The notes under the pieces: generated by a model
What the model saw: only the letters and a program-made list of their open reading frames with translations
Told to the model about the DNA's origin: nothing
Database searches by the model: none
Translations under genes and position numbers: made by a program
Origin: Camphora micrantha
Lineage: Eukaryota > Streptophyta > Magnoliopsida > Laurales > Lauraceae
Assembly (NCBI GenBank): GCA_003546025.1
Contig: QPKB01000009.1
Location: 20,651,298 to 20,715,297 of the forward strand
Reading direction: 5' to 3'
DNA length: 64,000 nucleotides
Shown here: positions 1 through 11,698 of the stretch, in pieces
Position numbering within the stretch: position 1 is the first letter of the stretch
How the letters are laid out: each line of letters starts with the position of its first letter

Positions 1-275
1 CGCCTTTCACGGCATTAAAAAAAACCCTTTTTTCTCTTTTCTTAAAATATGTGTGCAATAGAAACTAGAAAAAGTTTCATTTCCCCTTTCTACTTGTGAA
101 GGTGGATCTTCGGATCACCGTTTCTAAATTCCAAGTAGAAAAGTGAAATTGGCATACCCGTACAAAAAAAAGGAAAGATGTTGTTACCCTTTATCTTTTC
201 TTCTCCTCCCCTCCGCCGTACCCCGAAAGACCCGGGGCGGAGGCAGCGGGAGAGAGGGAAGAATCGGGTCCATCA
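1..275 (+). mobile_element. 3' end of a gypsy-type LTR (cut by window edge)
   Basis: The stretch is nearly identical, with about half a dozen differences, to 62146-62420, the end of the solo LTR at 59873-62420. Both copies stop at the same GGGTCCATCA terminus. The rest of this LTR lies left of the window. What follows at 276 is not a primer binding site but an open protease/RT reading frame. The simplest reading is an LTR (solo, or the 3' LTR of an element) inserted into an older gypsy element. Confidence 0.85.
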
Positions 276-2154
276 ACCCCCTCATGCTACAACATCCTTC
301 TCGGATGCCCCTGGATACACGAGAGTGGTGTTGTTCCTTCAACTCTTCATCAGTGCATCAAGTTTGTTGGCGACGACGGCTTGGTACATCGGGTATTTGC
401 GGACAAAAGGCCTTTCAAAGGCAAAGAAGTCCATTTTGCAGACTCGCAGATGTACAAAGATGAAAACGAAGAAAAGGAGAAAGAAATAGCATCCTTTGCC
501 GAAAGTCTCCAGAAAGATAAAGGCAAGGCTCCTCAGCAGTCACCGGAAGAAAATCAACCATCCGGCAAAACCAAGGAGAGCAACCAATCTCCTTTTGTTG
601 TCTCCCTCAAGTCATCGAAGCCTCAACATCTCGTGTCTGTGAAGATATTGATCTCCCTGGATATCTCTTTGAAGAGTTACCCGTCAAGGATCCAGGAAGC
701 TCCTCCAATTGGTACGATTTCTCTGATGATGAAGAGGAATTGTCCGATGATACAGATGCACAGTCTTCTGGTCCAGAAGAACCATCATCTCCAAAAGAAG
801 TGCCATACTTCGATCCAGTTTCAACAGGCGATTGGGACCATCTCATAGCGAGTCTTGAGAAGAGTGCCGATCAAGAAGACCCATGGTCAGAAGCACAGCC
901 TTGGTCTGAGAATACCTTTGAAACTCCGGAAGGTCTTGTTGAGTTGGAAGCCTCCGAAAATATTATGGAGGAACCACCTTCAAGTCTTCCAACAGAAGAT
1001 TCTGTTCAAAAGATAGACTTGGGAACGCCAGATAGCCCACGTCCTGTATTCATAAGCAAGAATATAAAGGATGATGAGTTACCCGAGTATATCGCTTTTC
1101 TTCGTGAGTTTGTTGATTGTTTTGCATGGTCTTACGCTGAAATGCCTGGTTTAGACCCCAAAATAGCAGTTCACAAACTCAATCTACAAAAAGATATCAA
1201 GCCTGTCAAACAAGGCCAAAGAAGATTTCGTCCTGACATAATGGACAAAATTGAACAAGAAGTTCAGAAACTCAAAAACGTTGGCTTCATCCGCGAGGAA
1301 CAGCATCCTGAATGGTTGGCCAACATCGTCCCAGTGACAAAGAAAAATGGGCAGATTAGGGTCTGTATTGATTATAGAGACCTGAACAATGCATGTCCTA
1401 AAGATGAATTTCCGCTCCCCATACCGGAGGTGATGATCGACAACACCTGTGGATTCGAGCGGATGACATTCATGGATGGTTTCTCTGGGTACAATCAGAT
1501 AAAAATGCATCCTGAAGATGAAAGACACACATCATTTCGGACCCCATTTGGCGTGTATTGTTACACTGTAATGCCATTTGGTCTGAAAAATGCTGGTGCG
1601 ACATATCAGAGGGCTATGATGAAGATATTCCAAGATATGCAGCATAAGACGGTCGAATGCTACGTTGATGACCTCGCCGTCAAAAGCAAAAAGAAAGAAG
1701 ACCATCTCAAAGATCTTCGAGAAGTCTTCCTCCGACTACGCAGGCACAAACTGCGAATGAATCCCCTAAAATGCTTCTTCGGTGTATCATCGGGTAAGTT
1801 CCTCGGATTCGTAGTTCGGAAAGCGGGAATAGAGCTTGACCCTATCAAAGTCAAGGCTATCCTAGAAATGCCATCCCCAAAAACCCTGAGACAGTTAAAA
1901 GGGCTTCAAGGAAGATTGGCATACATTCGACGGTTCATCTCCAACCTGTCAGGGAAATGCCGTCCATTCTCCCGCCTAATGAAAAAGGGCGTGGACTTTG
2001 TCTGGGATGCTGAATGCGAAACTGCGTTCCAAGACATCAAGTCATACCTGACCAAACCTCCAGTACTGGCTGCCCCCACAACTGGAAAACCATTTATCTT
2101 GTACACAAGAGCCCTCGACCACTCTTTGGGAGCTCTACTTGCACAAGGAAATCA
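276..2154 (+). pseudogene. Ty3/gypsy pol fragment: protease C-terminus, reverse transcriptase, start of RNase H
   Basis: The frame opens directly at the LTR edge with a protease-end motif (YNILLGCPWIHESGVVPSTL, about 288-347). A linker with FADKRPF follows. The frame shifts near 600-612; after it the second frame runs to the gap. Reverse transcriptase motifs are RVCIDYRDLN (about 1358-1387), VMPFGLKNAGATYQR (about 1570-1615) and the catalytic YVDD at 1661-1672. The RNase H part has just begun when the assembly gap starts at 2155. The protein would convert element RNA to cDNA. The N-terminus is cut by the LTR at 1-275 and the C-terminus by the gap, and the frameshift makes this copy inactive as shown. 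The gypsy assignment is secure; the lineage is not determined. Confidence 0.93.
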
Positions 2155-3115
2155 NNNNNNNNNNNNNNNNNNNNNNNNNNNNNNNNNNNNNNNNNNNNNN
2201 NNNNNNNNNNNNNNNNNNNNNNNNNNNNNNNNNNNNNNNNNNNNNNNNNNNNNNNNNNNNNNNNNNNNNNNNNNNNNNNNNNNNNNNNNNNNNNNNNNNN
2301 NNNNNNNNNNNNNNNNNNNNNNNNNNNNNNNNNNNNNNNNNNNNNNNNNNNNNNNNNNNNNNNNNNNNNNNNNNNNNNNNNNNNNNNNNNNNNNNNNNNN
2401 NNNNNNNNNNNNNNNNNNNNNNNNNNNNNNNNNNNNNNNNNNNNNNNNNNNNNNNNNNNNNNNNNNNNNNNNNNNNNNNNNNNNNNNNNNNNNNNNNNNN
2501 NNNNNNNNNNNNNNNNNNNNNNNNNNNNNNNNNNNNNNNNNNNNNNNNNNNNNNNNNNNNNNNNNNNNNNNNNNNNNNNNNNNNNNNNNNNNNNNNNNNN
2601 NNNNNNNNNNNNNNNNNNNNNNNNNNNNNNNNNNNNNNNNNNNNNNNNNNNNNNNNNNNNNNNNNNNNNNNNNNNNNNNNNNNNNNNNNNNNNNNNNNNN
2701 NNNNNNNNNNNNNNNNNNNNNNNNNNNNNNNNNNNNNNNNNNNNNNNNNNNNNNNNNNNNNNNNNNNNNNNNNNNNNNNNNNNNNNNNNNNNNNNNNNNN
2801 NNNNNNNNNNNNNNNNNNNNNNNNNNNNNNNNNNNNNNNNNNNNNNNNNNNNNNNNNNNNNNNNNNNNNNNNNNNNNNNNNNNNNNNNNNNNNNNNNNNN
2901 NNNNNNNNNNNNNNNNNNNNNNNNNNNNNNNNNNNNNNNNNNNNNNNNNNNNNNNNNNNNNNNNNNNNNNNNNNNNNNNNNNNNNNNNNNNNNNNNNNNN
3001 NNNNNNNNNNNNNNNNNNNNNNNNNNNNNNNNNNNNNNNNNNNNNNNNNNNNNNNNNNNNNNNNNNNNNNNNNNNNNNNNNNNNNNNNNNNNNNNNNNNN
3101 NNNNNNNNNNNNNNN
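2155..3115. other. Assembly gap (961 N)
   Basis: The run of N starts inside the gypsy RNase H region and ends in AT-rich DNA that looks like the 3' non-coding part of a gypsy element. The true length is unknown. Long open frames crossing it are artefacts of N. Confidence 1.
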
Positions 3116-3830
3116 TGCATCTCCATAGTTTAAAAAAAAAAAAAAAAAACCAACGAAAAAGAAAAGAAAAAAAAAGAGAGAATAATACAAAAAGGAGGGT
3201 ACATGTGTGACTCAACAAGGTGGAAATTCAAAATGCAAGACTTAGTCGCCGAAATCAGAAGTGTATAAAGGAACCAAAAGTGTGATTCTATGCAAATTCC
3301 TTAAATCTTGTTATCCATTTCCTCTAAATTCTTAACCCTTCACCCAAGCCCCATGATAACCTATGTGTAAAAGTCCTACTTAATTCTAGGTGAAGTGTAG
3401 TCCTAGTGTGGAGATGAGATGGAATGGGAGCCTATGGTGTATGATTTCACTTCAAGCATGTGGTATTTTTCATGAGATCATTGTCTGTTCACTCTTAGAC
3501 AATTATTGAGTGTTTTATTGTGAGTGTATCCATGGTGAGGATTGAAGTTAAACTGATTTGCAAAAATGATTGTTTGGTTGTGTGAAAGCCTAAACTGAAA
3601 GTTATGTTAGTATTGTTTTACACTCGACCCTTTGAGCTTATAAGCTACGTTGTTATTTGGATAATCTCTAAAATTGGTTGAGACTCTTCCTTCTTAAAAT
3701 CATGTACTGATCAGACATCTCTGAGACTAATGGTGGAAGGATAGGATTCATATTTTAGTGTTTCAAATTTCTTACTTGTTTATTTTATTGTTTTGCTCGA
3801 GCACTAGCAAAAGGTAAATTTGGGGGAATT
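3116..3830 (+). mobile_element. 3' internal non-coding region and polypurine tract of a gypsy-type element
   Basis: No coding potential is seen. The stretch ends in a purine-rich tract (AAATTTGGGGGAATT, about 3816-3830) immediately before TGATAAGTG, the usual order polypurine tract then 3' LTR. A poly-A run lies at about 3131-3149. It may belong to the same element as the pol at 276-2154, but the gap prevents proof. Confidence 0.6.
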
Positions 3831-5553
3831 TGATAAGTGTTTAATTGTTTACAGTTTTAGCCCTAATATTTGGTTTATCTTGTGCTAGTCATAGTTATTT
3901 TATTTGATTTTACATAGTTTTTGTTAATCTTTATGTAAAGGTCAAAAGGAGCTAAAAAGAGAAGAATTCATGAAGAGAAGTAGGCGTGAATCACCAAGTA
4001 GGGTCATGTTGGGTCCCATCCAAGTTGTTTCAGATTTCAAAGATTCCTTTCTAATTCTTTCGACAACTTACAATTCAAATTAGAAGGAAAGAATTGGAGA
4101 AAAAGAAAGCATAATCAAATAAGGACAGTGAAAGAAAGAAGAAAAAGAAGAAATCGCCAACATGTTACACGCCCAAAGGGGCCCCACAGCCATTGCAATG
4201 TTTGAAGTTCAGAATTTAGAAACTTATTCAAGTACAAGTGGAGCCCAAGAATACAGAAGAAAAAGGAGAAAAAGAAGGAAAGTTTAAAGCAAGAATCCAA
4301 GCCAAGTTAGAAGTCTAAGAAGGGGTCCCACAATCAATGTTGCACGCACCATATGGGCCCACTTTTATGTTAAAAGCTTCAGATTTACTCTCTTTCAATT
4401 AAATCTCAGATTTGTGGGTCCATGTGAGGAACTTTCTAGAAGAGACAAGTGGGACCGGATTTAGAAAGTCTTGCTAATCAAGAAAGAAGACTCCTATTTC
4501 ATTCTAATTAGGAAGCCTAATTGTAAAGAAAGTTGGAGACCTAATCATACAAGGATTATCTTCATTAAAGAGGGCTATTGCAAGAGTATGAAAGGACATC
4601 CAAGGGGTGGACGACCAGCACCATGATCACACATACAACATAATTTGTGGAGCATTTTGGAGAGAGGAAATTTGAAGAAAGCTGCTGGCCGACCCATTCT
4701 TCTTCATCAATCTTTTAGAGTTCTTATTATGTACTTCTTTTCTAAGTTATTTTTCATTACAAACATGAGTAGCTAAACTTTTTAGGGCTAGGGTGTAATT
4801 GAAACCCTAGCCTAGTTCTCTATAGTCTCTTTTGGCATCTTTTAATTCAGTTTTGTTGGTTGAGTTTCTAAACCATGTTTTTAATTGATGAGTTGTGTAT
4901 ATGCCATGCCAACCATGCCATGTTCAATTAATTTTAAGAGTAGCTAACTTAATTTTGATTGATCTTGATGTTAAGCATCTAGGGTTTAGAACCATGTGTA
5001 ATCTAAGTATATGCCATGCTTAGACTCATGCATTTATCATTCCCATTGTTTTTATGCATTATGTGTGTTTTAACTAGGACATATGCCATGCTCAGTTTTT
5101 GCATCATAATGTACAATTTATGTAGTATGCCACTCATGAATTAGGTTTAGGGGAATAATAATCTAGATACATATGTCACGGTCTAGGTTGATAGATGTCA
5201 TTAATAATTTTGATTTTTTATTAAACGATAATAAGGGACATGCATAGGATAGGTTAGGGGAGTAGATGAAACCCTAGTTCGTTCATTTTTATTGTTTTCA
5301 AACCTAGTAGTATTCTTGTTAGGTTACTTTCAATTTAGCTTTTGGTTATTTTAAATAGATTAATTTACTGTTTTTAGTAGTTTAATTTAATCAATCAACT
5401 GAAATTCAATCATCTTTTTCATTTATTTAATATTTTGATTTTTAGTTGCTTTTGACATTATTTTATCACAAGTCTTCTTGGGATCGACCTCGTACTTACA
5501 ATTCACTACACTACATAGTGATCTTGTGCGCCTGCGAGTTTTAATTGTGTGCA
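3831..5553 (+). mobile_element. Probable 3' LTR of a gypsy-type element
   Basis: It starts with TGATAAGTG right after the polypurine tract. Near its end is the phrase GGGATCGACCTCGTACTTAC (about 5480-5500), a pattern I associate with the U5 side of plant gypsy LTRs. The end is placed at a GTGTGCA (5553) by analogy; an end as late as about 5678 is possible. ATGCCATGCC-like words recur at 4900-5110. No target duplication can be tested because the other LTR is missing. Confidence 0.5.
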
Positions 5554-6904
5554 TACTAGTAGCTTATTTCTAGGTTGCTTGGTACATACATTTCATGTGA
5601 ATTTGTGGACTTAATTAGGATTAATCGCATTGCATGATTTTGTGGTTTCATGGTTGAATTTAAGTCAAAATCATCAAAAAATTTCTTTGGTGGTATTATC
5701 ATTTTTTGCAATATCAAACTATCATGGCTCATAACCTTTTATTCACTTGTGAAATGATGCGATTTCTTCGCACCATAGTGTAGAGCATGACAAGTCGATG
5801 AACATGGCATATTAATGTGGAATCATACGATTGGAGTTGGGTCCATGGTTTAAAATCGCGGTCATCGCGGTGCGAATTTTTATTTGACCCCAAAAAAATC
5901 CGAAAAAAATATTAAAAAATTCCAGAATATTATAAAATGATAGAAATCAATGGTTTTTTTTTTTTTTTTTTCCATTAGTACACACTTAAAAGAAAAATAA
6001 CGGTTCCCCTAAGTCATAACATCATGTATCGCTATTTAATGTTTAACTACTAAATATGTTAACCTTTTAGAGGGTTTTTTTGTTTTTTTTTTTTGCCAAC
6101 TTTATTTTTTATAAATCCATCATTATAACTCTTAATAGGACTAGGCCCACTGTTGATTTGACTATTCTGAGATACTTGAATATCTTAATAATTTACTTAC
6201 AAATTTTTAGTGATCTATATTTTATTAGTGGTCAATAATATGACAGCGGGTCCAATTTTTTAATAAGTGCAATAATGTGATAGTGGGCCTAACTCTTAGC
6301 TTAATAAAATTTGGTAAGGGCCCGTCATAGACAGAGACCATGTTTTTAGTGGTTTAAAAAAAAATTGAATGTATTAAGGATTAGGTTAAAAAACAATGAA
6401 ATGAAGCCCACAAATCCCAAAAGGTCCAATTGGGGGGCCATGAACTTTTTTTACGTTTTTTTTTTTATACAAGAAAAGGCCCATGTACTTATTTTTTTTA
6501 ATTTTTTATGTTGTGGTGCAGAAATCGTGTGGCAGCCCCATATGGTAAAATGCCTTGAAAAGGGGCAACTTGCCCTTTCTCGATAGATCTGGACAAATTT
6601 TGCAACCAAAACAGGAGAAAGAAAAAGAAGAAAGAAAAAAAAAATAGAAAGGGGAAGAGAGGAGAGGAAGAGGAGAAGAAGGGGAGGCAGCGGCAGCATC
6701 TCCAGCCACCAGGCGGCGATGTGGTTTTGGGTAGCAGTGGAGGCACCAGGAGCAACGAAGAAGACGAAGAGGAGAAAAAGGAGATGCAGCGGCAGCAGGC
6801 ATAGTAACAGTTCCGAGCGGTGATGCTGCTCCGGTCGATAGTTCCTGCATCAAGAACTCCCACTCCAAGTACTCCGTACTCCTCCCTCCATCTCTCTCTT
6901 CTAT

Positions 6905-6960
<56 letters not shown>

Positions 6961-7040
6961 ATTGTTTGACTGATAACGGCCGAGCCCCGTACCATACATC
7001 ATTATTTTCCTACATTAAAAGATTTTTTTCTGATTAATGT
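5554..7040. other. Non-genic stretch with purine tract and poly-T
   Basis: No convincing gene is seen. A G/A-rich tract runs from about 6605 to 6700, and a pure T run follows at 6906-6957. Predicted frames here are lysine- or serine-rich low-complexity artefacts. The origin is not recognised. Confidence 0.6.
6906..6957. repeat. 52-bp poly-T homopolymer
   Basis: An uninterrupted T run lies between CTATG and ACC. It may be the poly-A tail of an old minus-strand retroposon or a simple expansion. Length is unreliable in assemblies. Confidence 0.9.
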
Positions 7041-8690
7041 TTTATTTTTGTAGGAAATTCAGATTCTTGTGGCTCGCGGATGGAGGAGAATTGAAGAAAT
7101 TAAGAAGAGCATGAAAGAGAAGAAAACTTTATGAAGAGAGCCACCCATGGGACCCTATGGGGCGTGAAATCCTATGCAAGCATGGCCATGATGGGTCCCA
7201 CCTTGGTGCTAATTTCAGAAATTGCTCTCTCAAGGTGTTCGAATATTTTTGGAATTTGAAATTTCAAATCCTATTCAAATCAAGAAAATAAAGAAGATCA
7301 AGGACTCTTGGAAAGAAAGAACTGCAAAGAAGGAAGAAGGGAAGAAACTTCTTACACAGTTATTCCCGTTTTTCTTTGTTTTTTTAATGTTATTATTCCC
7401 GTTATTCTCAAGGTAGCAAACTTGGAACGGCCATAACTTTCAAACCAAGAGTCGGATCGGAGCAATCTACCCACCGTTGGAAAGCTCTTTTCGAGTAGAC
7501 CGCAGAGCCCAAGATTGCGTTGATCGGAGCTGTATTGAGAGAGAGATATGACCTCGGGAAGTTGATTGCTGCAATTCTATACAAGGCAGCATTATAAAAG
7601 GCAAGAATGCATTCCATTCCAAGCTTCACACGTCCAAGATGGGGCCCACCCCTCTTGCAACAATTCAAAAATTCAGATTTGGAATTTTAAAACCAAGTGG
7701 GAGACTCCCAAGATTTTTTGCAACAAGTCCTACCTAATCCTAATCTACTTTGGGCCCCAAGTTACAAACCTTCCCAAACCCAAATTCCTTCCAACCCAAG
7801 CCTCCAAAATAATAATAAAAGGGTTGGGGCTGGACGTCCCATACCCTATTCCTACCGACATTGGACGTCCAACCAGCCTCCTTCCATCTCCTCCACCTTT
7901 CTCCACCTCTCCTCCTTCCACCATAGTTCACCCAAGGGCCTTCCTTAAGCCACATCACCACCTTGGGTCCGCTCCACCCCTAGCCTGCCACTACTGCATC
8001 AAAACCAGCCTCTCCATCATCTCCTCTTCCTTGGATTCAGATCGTGAAACCTGAGCCGATTAGATCGCCGTACGAGACCGTGAGTCCCTCTCCTCCGTTT
8101 AATGTTTCATGTAATTTAGGGCAAGGTTAGATGGATTTTTTTGGTTCAAATATTTTTGTAATTATTATTTGCTTGTATTGGGTATTTTAATAAGAAATCA
8201 AGTTAGTGGGGTCTTGGTTTTCACCAATGGGTCAACAATGAATGTTTGTGTGTAATGACAGTGCACACTTGGTATGGTGGTCTTGGTTTTTCTTGATGGC
8301 ATCAAGCAGAGTTATAATTTCAAATTTCAAGAAATAAAACCCACTAGTCTATTTTCTGATTATTTTATTTTCTTTTCTTTTTATGCATAAATTAATAATT
8401 GCAATTGGTTTGACTGATGAATCTTATGGTGCATGCACTAATTAGAGTAGGCTTGCTAGACTAGGAATTTTTAGTTAGGATTTTTTTATTGGACTGTGAA
8501 AGATAGTAATTAATTATTTTTGGGCAAAAGTAGGATTACTGATTGTATAGATTGATTAGGTTAGTAGTAGCTTTTCTTTAGGATAGGTTGCAAGAAGTGC
8601 TAGATAGCTCCCTGTGGATCGACCCCGGACTCACCAGGATTTTACTGCTTCGCGCCCTTGCACTTGGGGGTGATGAATGTCCAATTAAAA
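7041..8690 (+). mobile_element. LTR-like remnant of a gypsy-type element
   Basis: The stretch lacks long open frames. It ends with GTGGATCGACCCCGGACTCA (about 8615-8634), followed by GCTTCGCGCCCTTGCACTTGG, which resembles the U5 end of Athila-like gypsy LTRs. The left boundary and any target duplication were not found, so extent and class are inferred. Confidence 0.35.
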
Positions 8691-9236
8691 TTTGAATCTC
8701 TTTACAAACTTTCTATTTTTGTTCTTTCTTTTAAGTTATGGAGTTGTAATAAGGACATTTATTTTTGTAATCTTTCTTCCTTAGATAGGATGGATTGCTA
8801 GGTATAGAAGTAGATTAGGGCTTTCTTTTATGCGAGAACCAGGCTAAGTTGGATCTTTAATAACTTTTTCCTCAAAAGAATTTTGCATGATTTTGCAATT
8901 ATCTCTCCTCTTTTCGTTTGAGTGTTTCCCCTATGGATTGAATATTTATCAAGTGGTGGATTAGTGATTTGGGTAATCCTCTACTCCTTGCTTTGCAAAT
9001 TTGTTTGTTGATCTTGGTTTAGTTGATTTTGGGGTTTTCTAATCAATTAGGATTACCCGTTTGGCTACGATAGATGGTCCAATTTGTGAATCGAATCAGT
9101 CAAAGATTTGGGCAAACACTATTAAAAAAAAAAAAAAGATTTGGGCAAACTCCGTAATTTTTTTTGCAATCAAGGTTGCCTATTCTCCTGCTTGAAATCT
9201 TCTTTCTCAATTCAAGTTCATAACTAACTGCAGCCA
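8691..9236. other. Non-genic stretch containing a minimal poly-A insertion
   Basis: No gene is recognised. At 9102-9117 and 9135-9150 a 16-base word (AAAGATTTGGGCAAAC) occurs twice, separated only by ACTATT and an A run. This is what a very short target-primed retroposon insertion with a target duplication would leave. Confidence 0.6.
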
Positions 9237-9718
9237 CCCCTCTTGAGTTAAATGTAGAAACTCATTCCTATCGATGGGGATCTTTACCTGATCCTATGCA
9301 ATAAAGACAGGTTGTTGGAAGTCCTGTCTATCTTACTATAACTTGGCCTGATATTACAGTTGTATTTCATGTTATGAGTCAATTTCTTGCCGCTCCTACA
9401 TCTCTTCACCTAGTTGCAATTCTTTGGACTCTTCTCTATTTTTGAGGAACTATGACTAGAGCTCCTCTTCTATCTTCTAACAATTCTCTTATCCTTCATG
9501 CTTATTCTAATTCCAATTGGGCTGGAGATATCACTCACCAATGCTTCTGCATCTTTCATAGCTTCCCTCGTCTCTTGGAAGAGTAAAAACAATCTATTAT
9601 CTCTCAATCCTCTTCTGATGCAAAGTATCACACTTTTGCTCATACTACCTCTGAATTGGTTTGGCTAACGTGGTTACTAGATAATATGGGTGATCCTGTT
9701 ACTATTCCCACATTTTAA
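9237..9718 (+). pseudogene. Ty1/copia reverse transcriptase end and RNase H remnant
   Basis: With stops and small gaps tolerated, the plus strand reads as the end of copia RT and the start of RNase H. Recognisable pieces are VGSPVYLTIT, HVMSQFLAAPTSLHL, LILHAYSNSNWAGD and QSSSDAKYHTFAHTTSELVWL. It carries several in-frame stops and the DRRSTSG region is shortened. No LTRs are found around it, so it is an old, decayed fragment. Flanking DNA to 9917 shows nothing further. Confidence 0.85.
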
Positions 9719-9917
9719 ATAGCATGGTTGAGGTACTAAGTCTTAGATAAAAAAGTTGTAATGATGGTAGAAAAAAGAAACTCCAAGACCCTGCAAAAGG
9801 AGGGGGATGACCACTCTCTTCTATATAAGAATGTAGCCATCTAATATCCTCCCCCCTTGTGTGAAGACTCCTTGAATAACGACTTTGGTGATGACTCTAT
9901 AGGCTGCAGACCTAAAA

Positions 9918-10275
9918 GGGCCTGTTGCTTAGCAGGAGTAGAGTAGGAGGGTAAAAAATTAACTAATATGGCATAAAGTTTTACTTCATTGGTGTTTGGA
10001 TGGAAAAAGTAAAAGGAGAATAAAACTTATGTGGCATAAAGTTTTACTTCATGTGTATTTGGACGAACAAAGAGGGTAGAGTAAACTTCCAATGTGACAT
10101 AATGTCGGCACTTTACCCTACTTTCTCCCCTTTCTTTTACTCTCCCCAACTTGGATAAATTGGGGAGAAGTAAAATTTCATCTTGCAGTGCCTTTTACTC
10201 TAACCTCCTCTTTAATTTTATTCATGATTTGAACCCTACTCCTCTTTTACTTCTCGGATGTAAACAAACAGGCCC
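9918..10275. mobile_element. MITE with GGGCCTGTT / AACAGGCCC termini
   Basis: A 358-bp non-coding block bounded by GGGCCTGTT on the left and AACAGGCCC on the right. TAA lies next to the right end and two bases away from the left end, so a PIF/Harbinger-type TAA duplication is possible but imperfect. Inside, a phrase containing GGCATAAAGTTTTACTTCAT occurs twice (about 9970 and 10033). Confidence 0.6.
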
Positions 10276-10727
10276 TAAAGAGAAGGTGTCATGACTTTCC
10301 CCTTCAACGAAAAACTTTATCCTTCGCACCGTGAACATGAGAATTATGGTCCAGACCATCACAAAGGCAGTGCCCACCTCTGAAATTCACTTCTTGTTGA
10401 TGTGAATGTGAGGTCTTTATGCACACTGTGCGCAAGAGAATACTTTTCCCCTTAAATTCCTGCAATTTCATTACTTACTAATATATATATATATATATGT
10501 ATGTATGTATATGTATATATATTATTATTCGTTTTTTTTTGTGGGTGGATGGTGGTAAAGCCAACAAATCCAATGAAGTGAAAATTTTGGCCATTAGAAA
10601 GGTGATAAGTCCACTCATGAAGGTCGGCTAATTGTGGAAAGTGATCTGCCTGATGGAGTTGGTTGCGTGCATGGATCAAAATAGCGGCCACTATGCTAAA
10701 TTGGATTTAGTACTACTCTCTTCCATA
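10276..10727. repeat. Non-genic stretch with a TA/TG microsatellite
   Basis: No gene is recognised. Positions 10480-10527 form an alternating TA run with GTAT interruptions. The right edge is the target of the copia insertion at 10733. Confidence 0.7.
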
Positions 10728-10732
10728 GCGGC

Positions 10733-10979
10733 TGTCAATCCAGGCCCATCCATTTAGGTCAATCCTGGGCCTCCAAGCCCAATATAGCAGGCCCATTTAC
10801 ATACTAGTTAGTTGTTAGCTATTAGTATGGATCTAAACCCAAGTGTAATTAATGGATAAGCATTGTTACAATGTAATCAGGGATTAAACCCTTTTAAATA
10901 TAGATCTCAGTCGACCATACAAGGCACGACATTCATCACTCTCTCTCTTCTGTTCTGTATTTCATCTCTCCAAATGACA
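10733..10979 (+). mobile_element. Outer copia 5' LTR
   Basis: 247 bp, TGTCAATCC to AAATGACA, followed directly by a tRNA primer binding site. It differs from the 3' LTR at 20723-20969 at two positions. Confidence 0.95.
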
Positions 10980-10991
10980 TGGTATCAGAGC
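10980..10991 (+). other. Outer copia primer binding site (initiator Met tRNA)
   Basis: TGGTATCAGAGC, complementary to the 3' end of plant initiator methionine tRNA, sits immediately after the 5' LTR as expected for minus-strand cDNA priming. Confidence 0.92.
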
Positions 10992-11698
10992 TTAATAGAT
11001 CATCTGTGATCTGTGATCTTCTCCTAAATCATCTTCCAAACATTGGAAGCCAGTATATGATCATCTGTGAACATTCTCTTCAGCCGGATCATCCCTGATC
11101 ATCTCAGATCAGACGTGGCCCACCCAAGATCATCACCAACTCATCAGCGGAAGTCTACCATCTTGGTTGCCTGGAGGTTCTTGGATTTTTGACGATTTTT
11201 TCATGATTTATTGATCATCAGAGGTAGGTCTTCTACCAATTTTTGTGAATATTCATTCTTTTTCAATAGTTTTCATCTCGGCTGTCCAAAATCCTGGATC
11301 TGGATTTGATCTTCATGCGACCAGTGCCAGTAGTTGTATACAACTACTCTCGTTCCATCCCCACACTCTGATCTGTGCCAAGATTATCAAGTGGGGCCCA
11401 CGTGTGTTTCTACACACTGACGACAGGGACGACTTTGGCTTCCTGTACTGTGACTGCTTGCGGGTGATGCTGCTGACTTCTGGTGTGACTTCTATTGCAT
11501 GCTGCTGTTATTTCCTGCTATTTATTGGTGTTTGCTACTGGATGATTGCTGCTATTCTTCTTTATTCATCCAATATTGTCTGCTGGTTGCTCTTTGTTAT
11601 TATCAATTCTGACTGTGGCATACTACTACAGTGAACATAGAGGATCTACACTTGTTCTCCTTGACTGTCTCTATGTACTTCTTACCGTTTTTTTTGTC

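Noticed and set aside
2014..3218. Long frames spanning the run of N
   Set aside because: The gap has no sequence, so these frames are artefacts.
5679..5700. Sequence near 5680 resembling a degenerate gypsy primer binding site (TTTGGTGGTATT)
   Set aside because: Too few matches to call, and the preceding LTR is best read as a 3' LTR.
6498..6995. Lysine-tract and Ser/Phe-rich minus-strand frames
   Set aside because: Generated by the poly-T run and the purine tract; no domain features.
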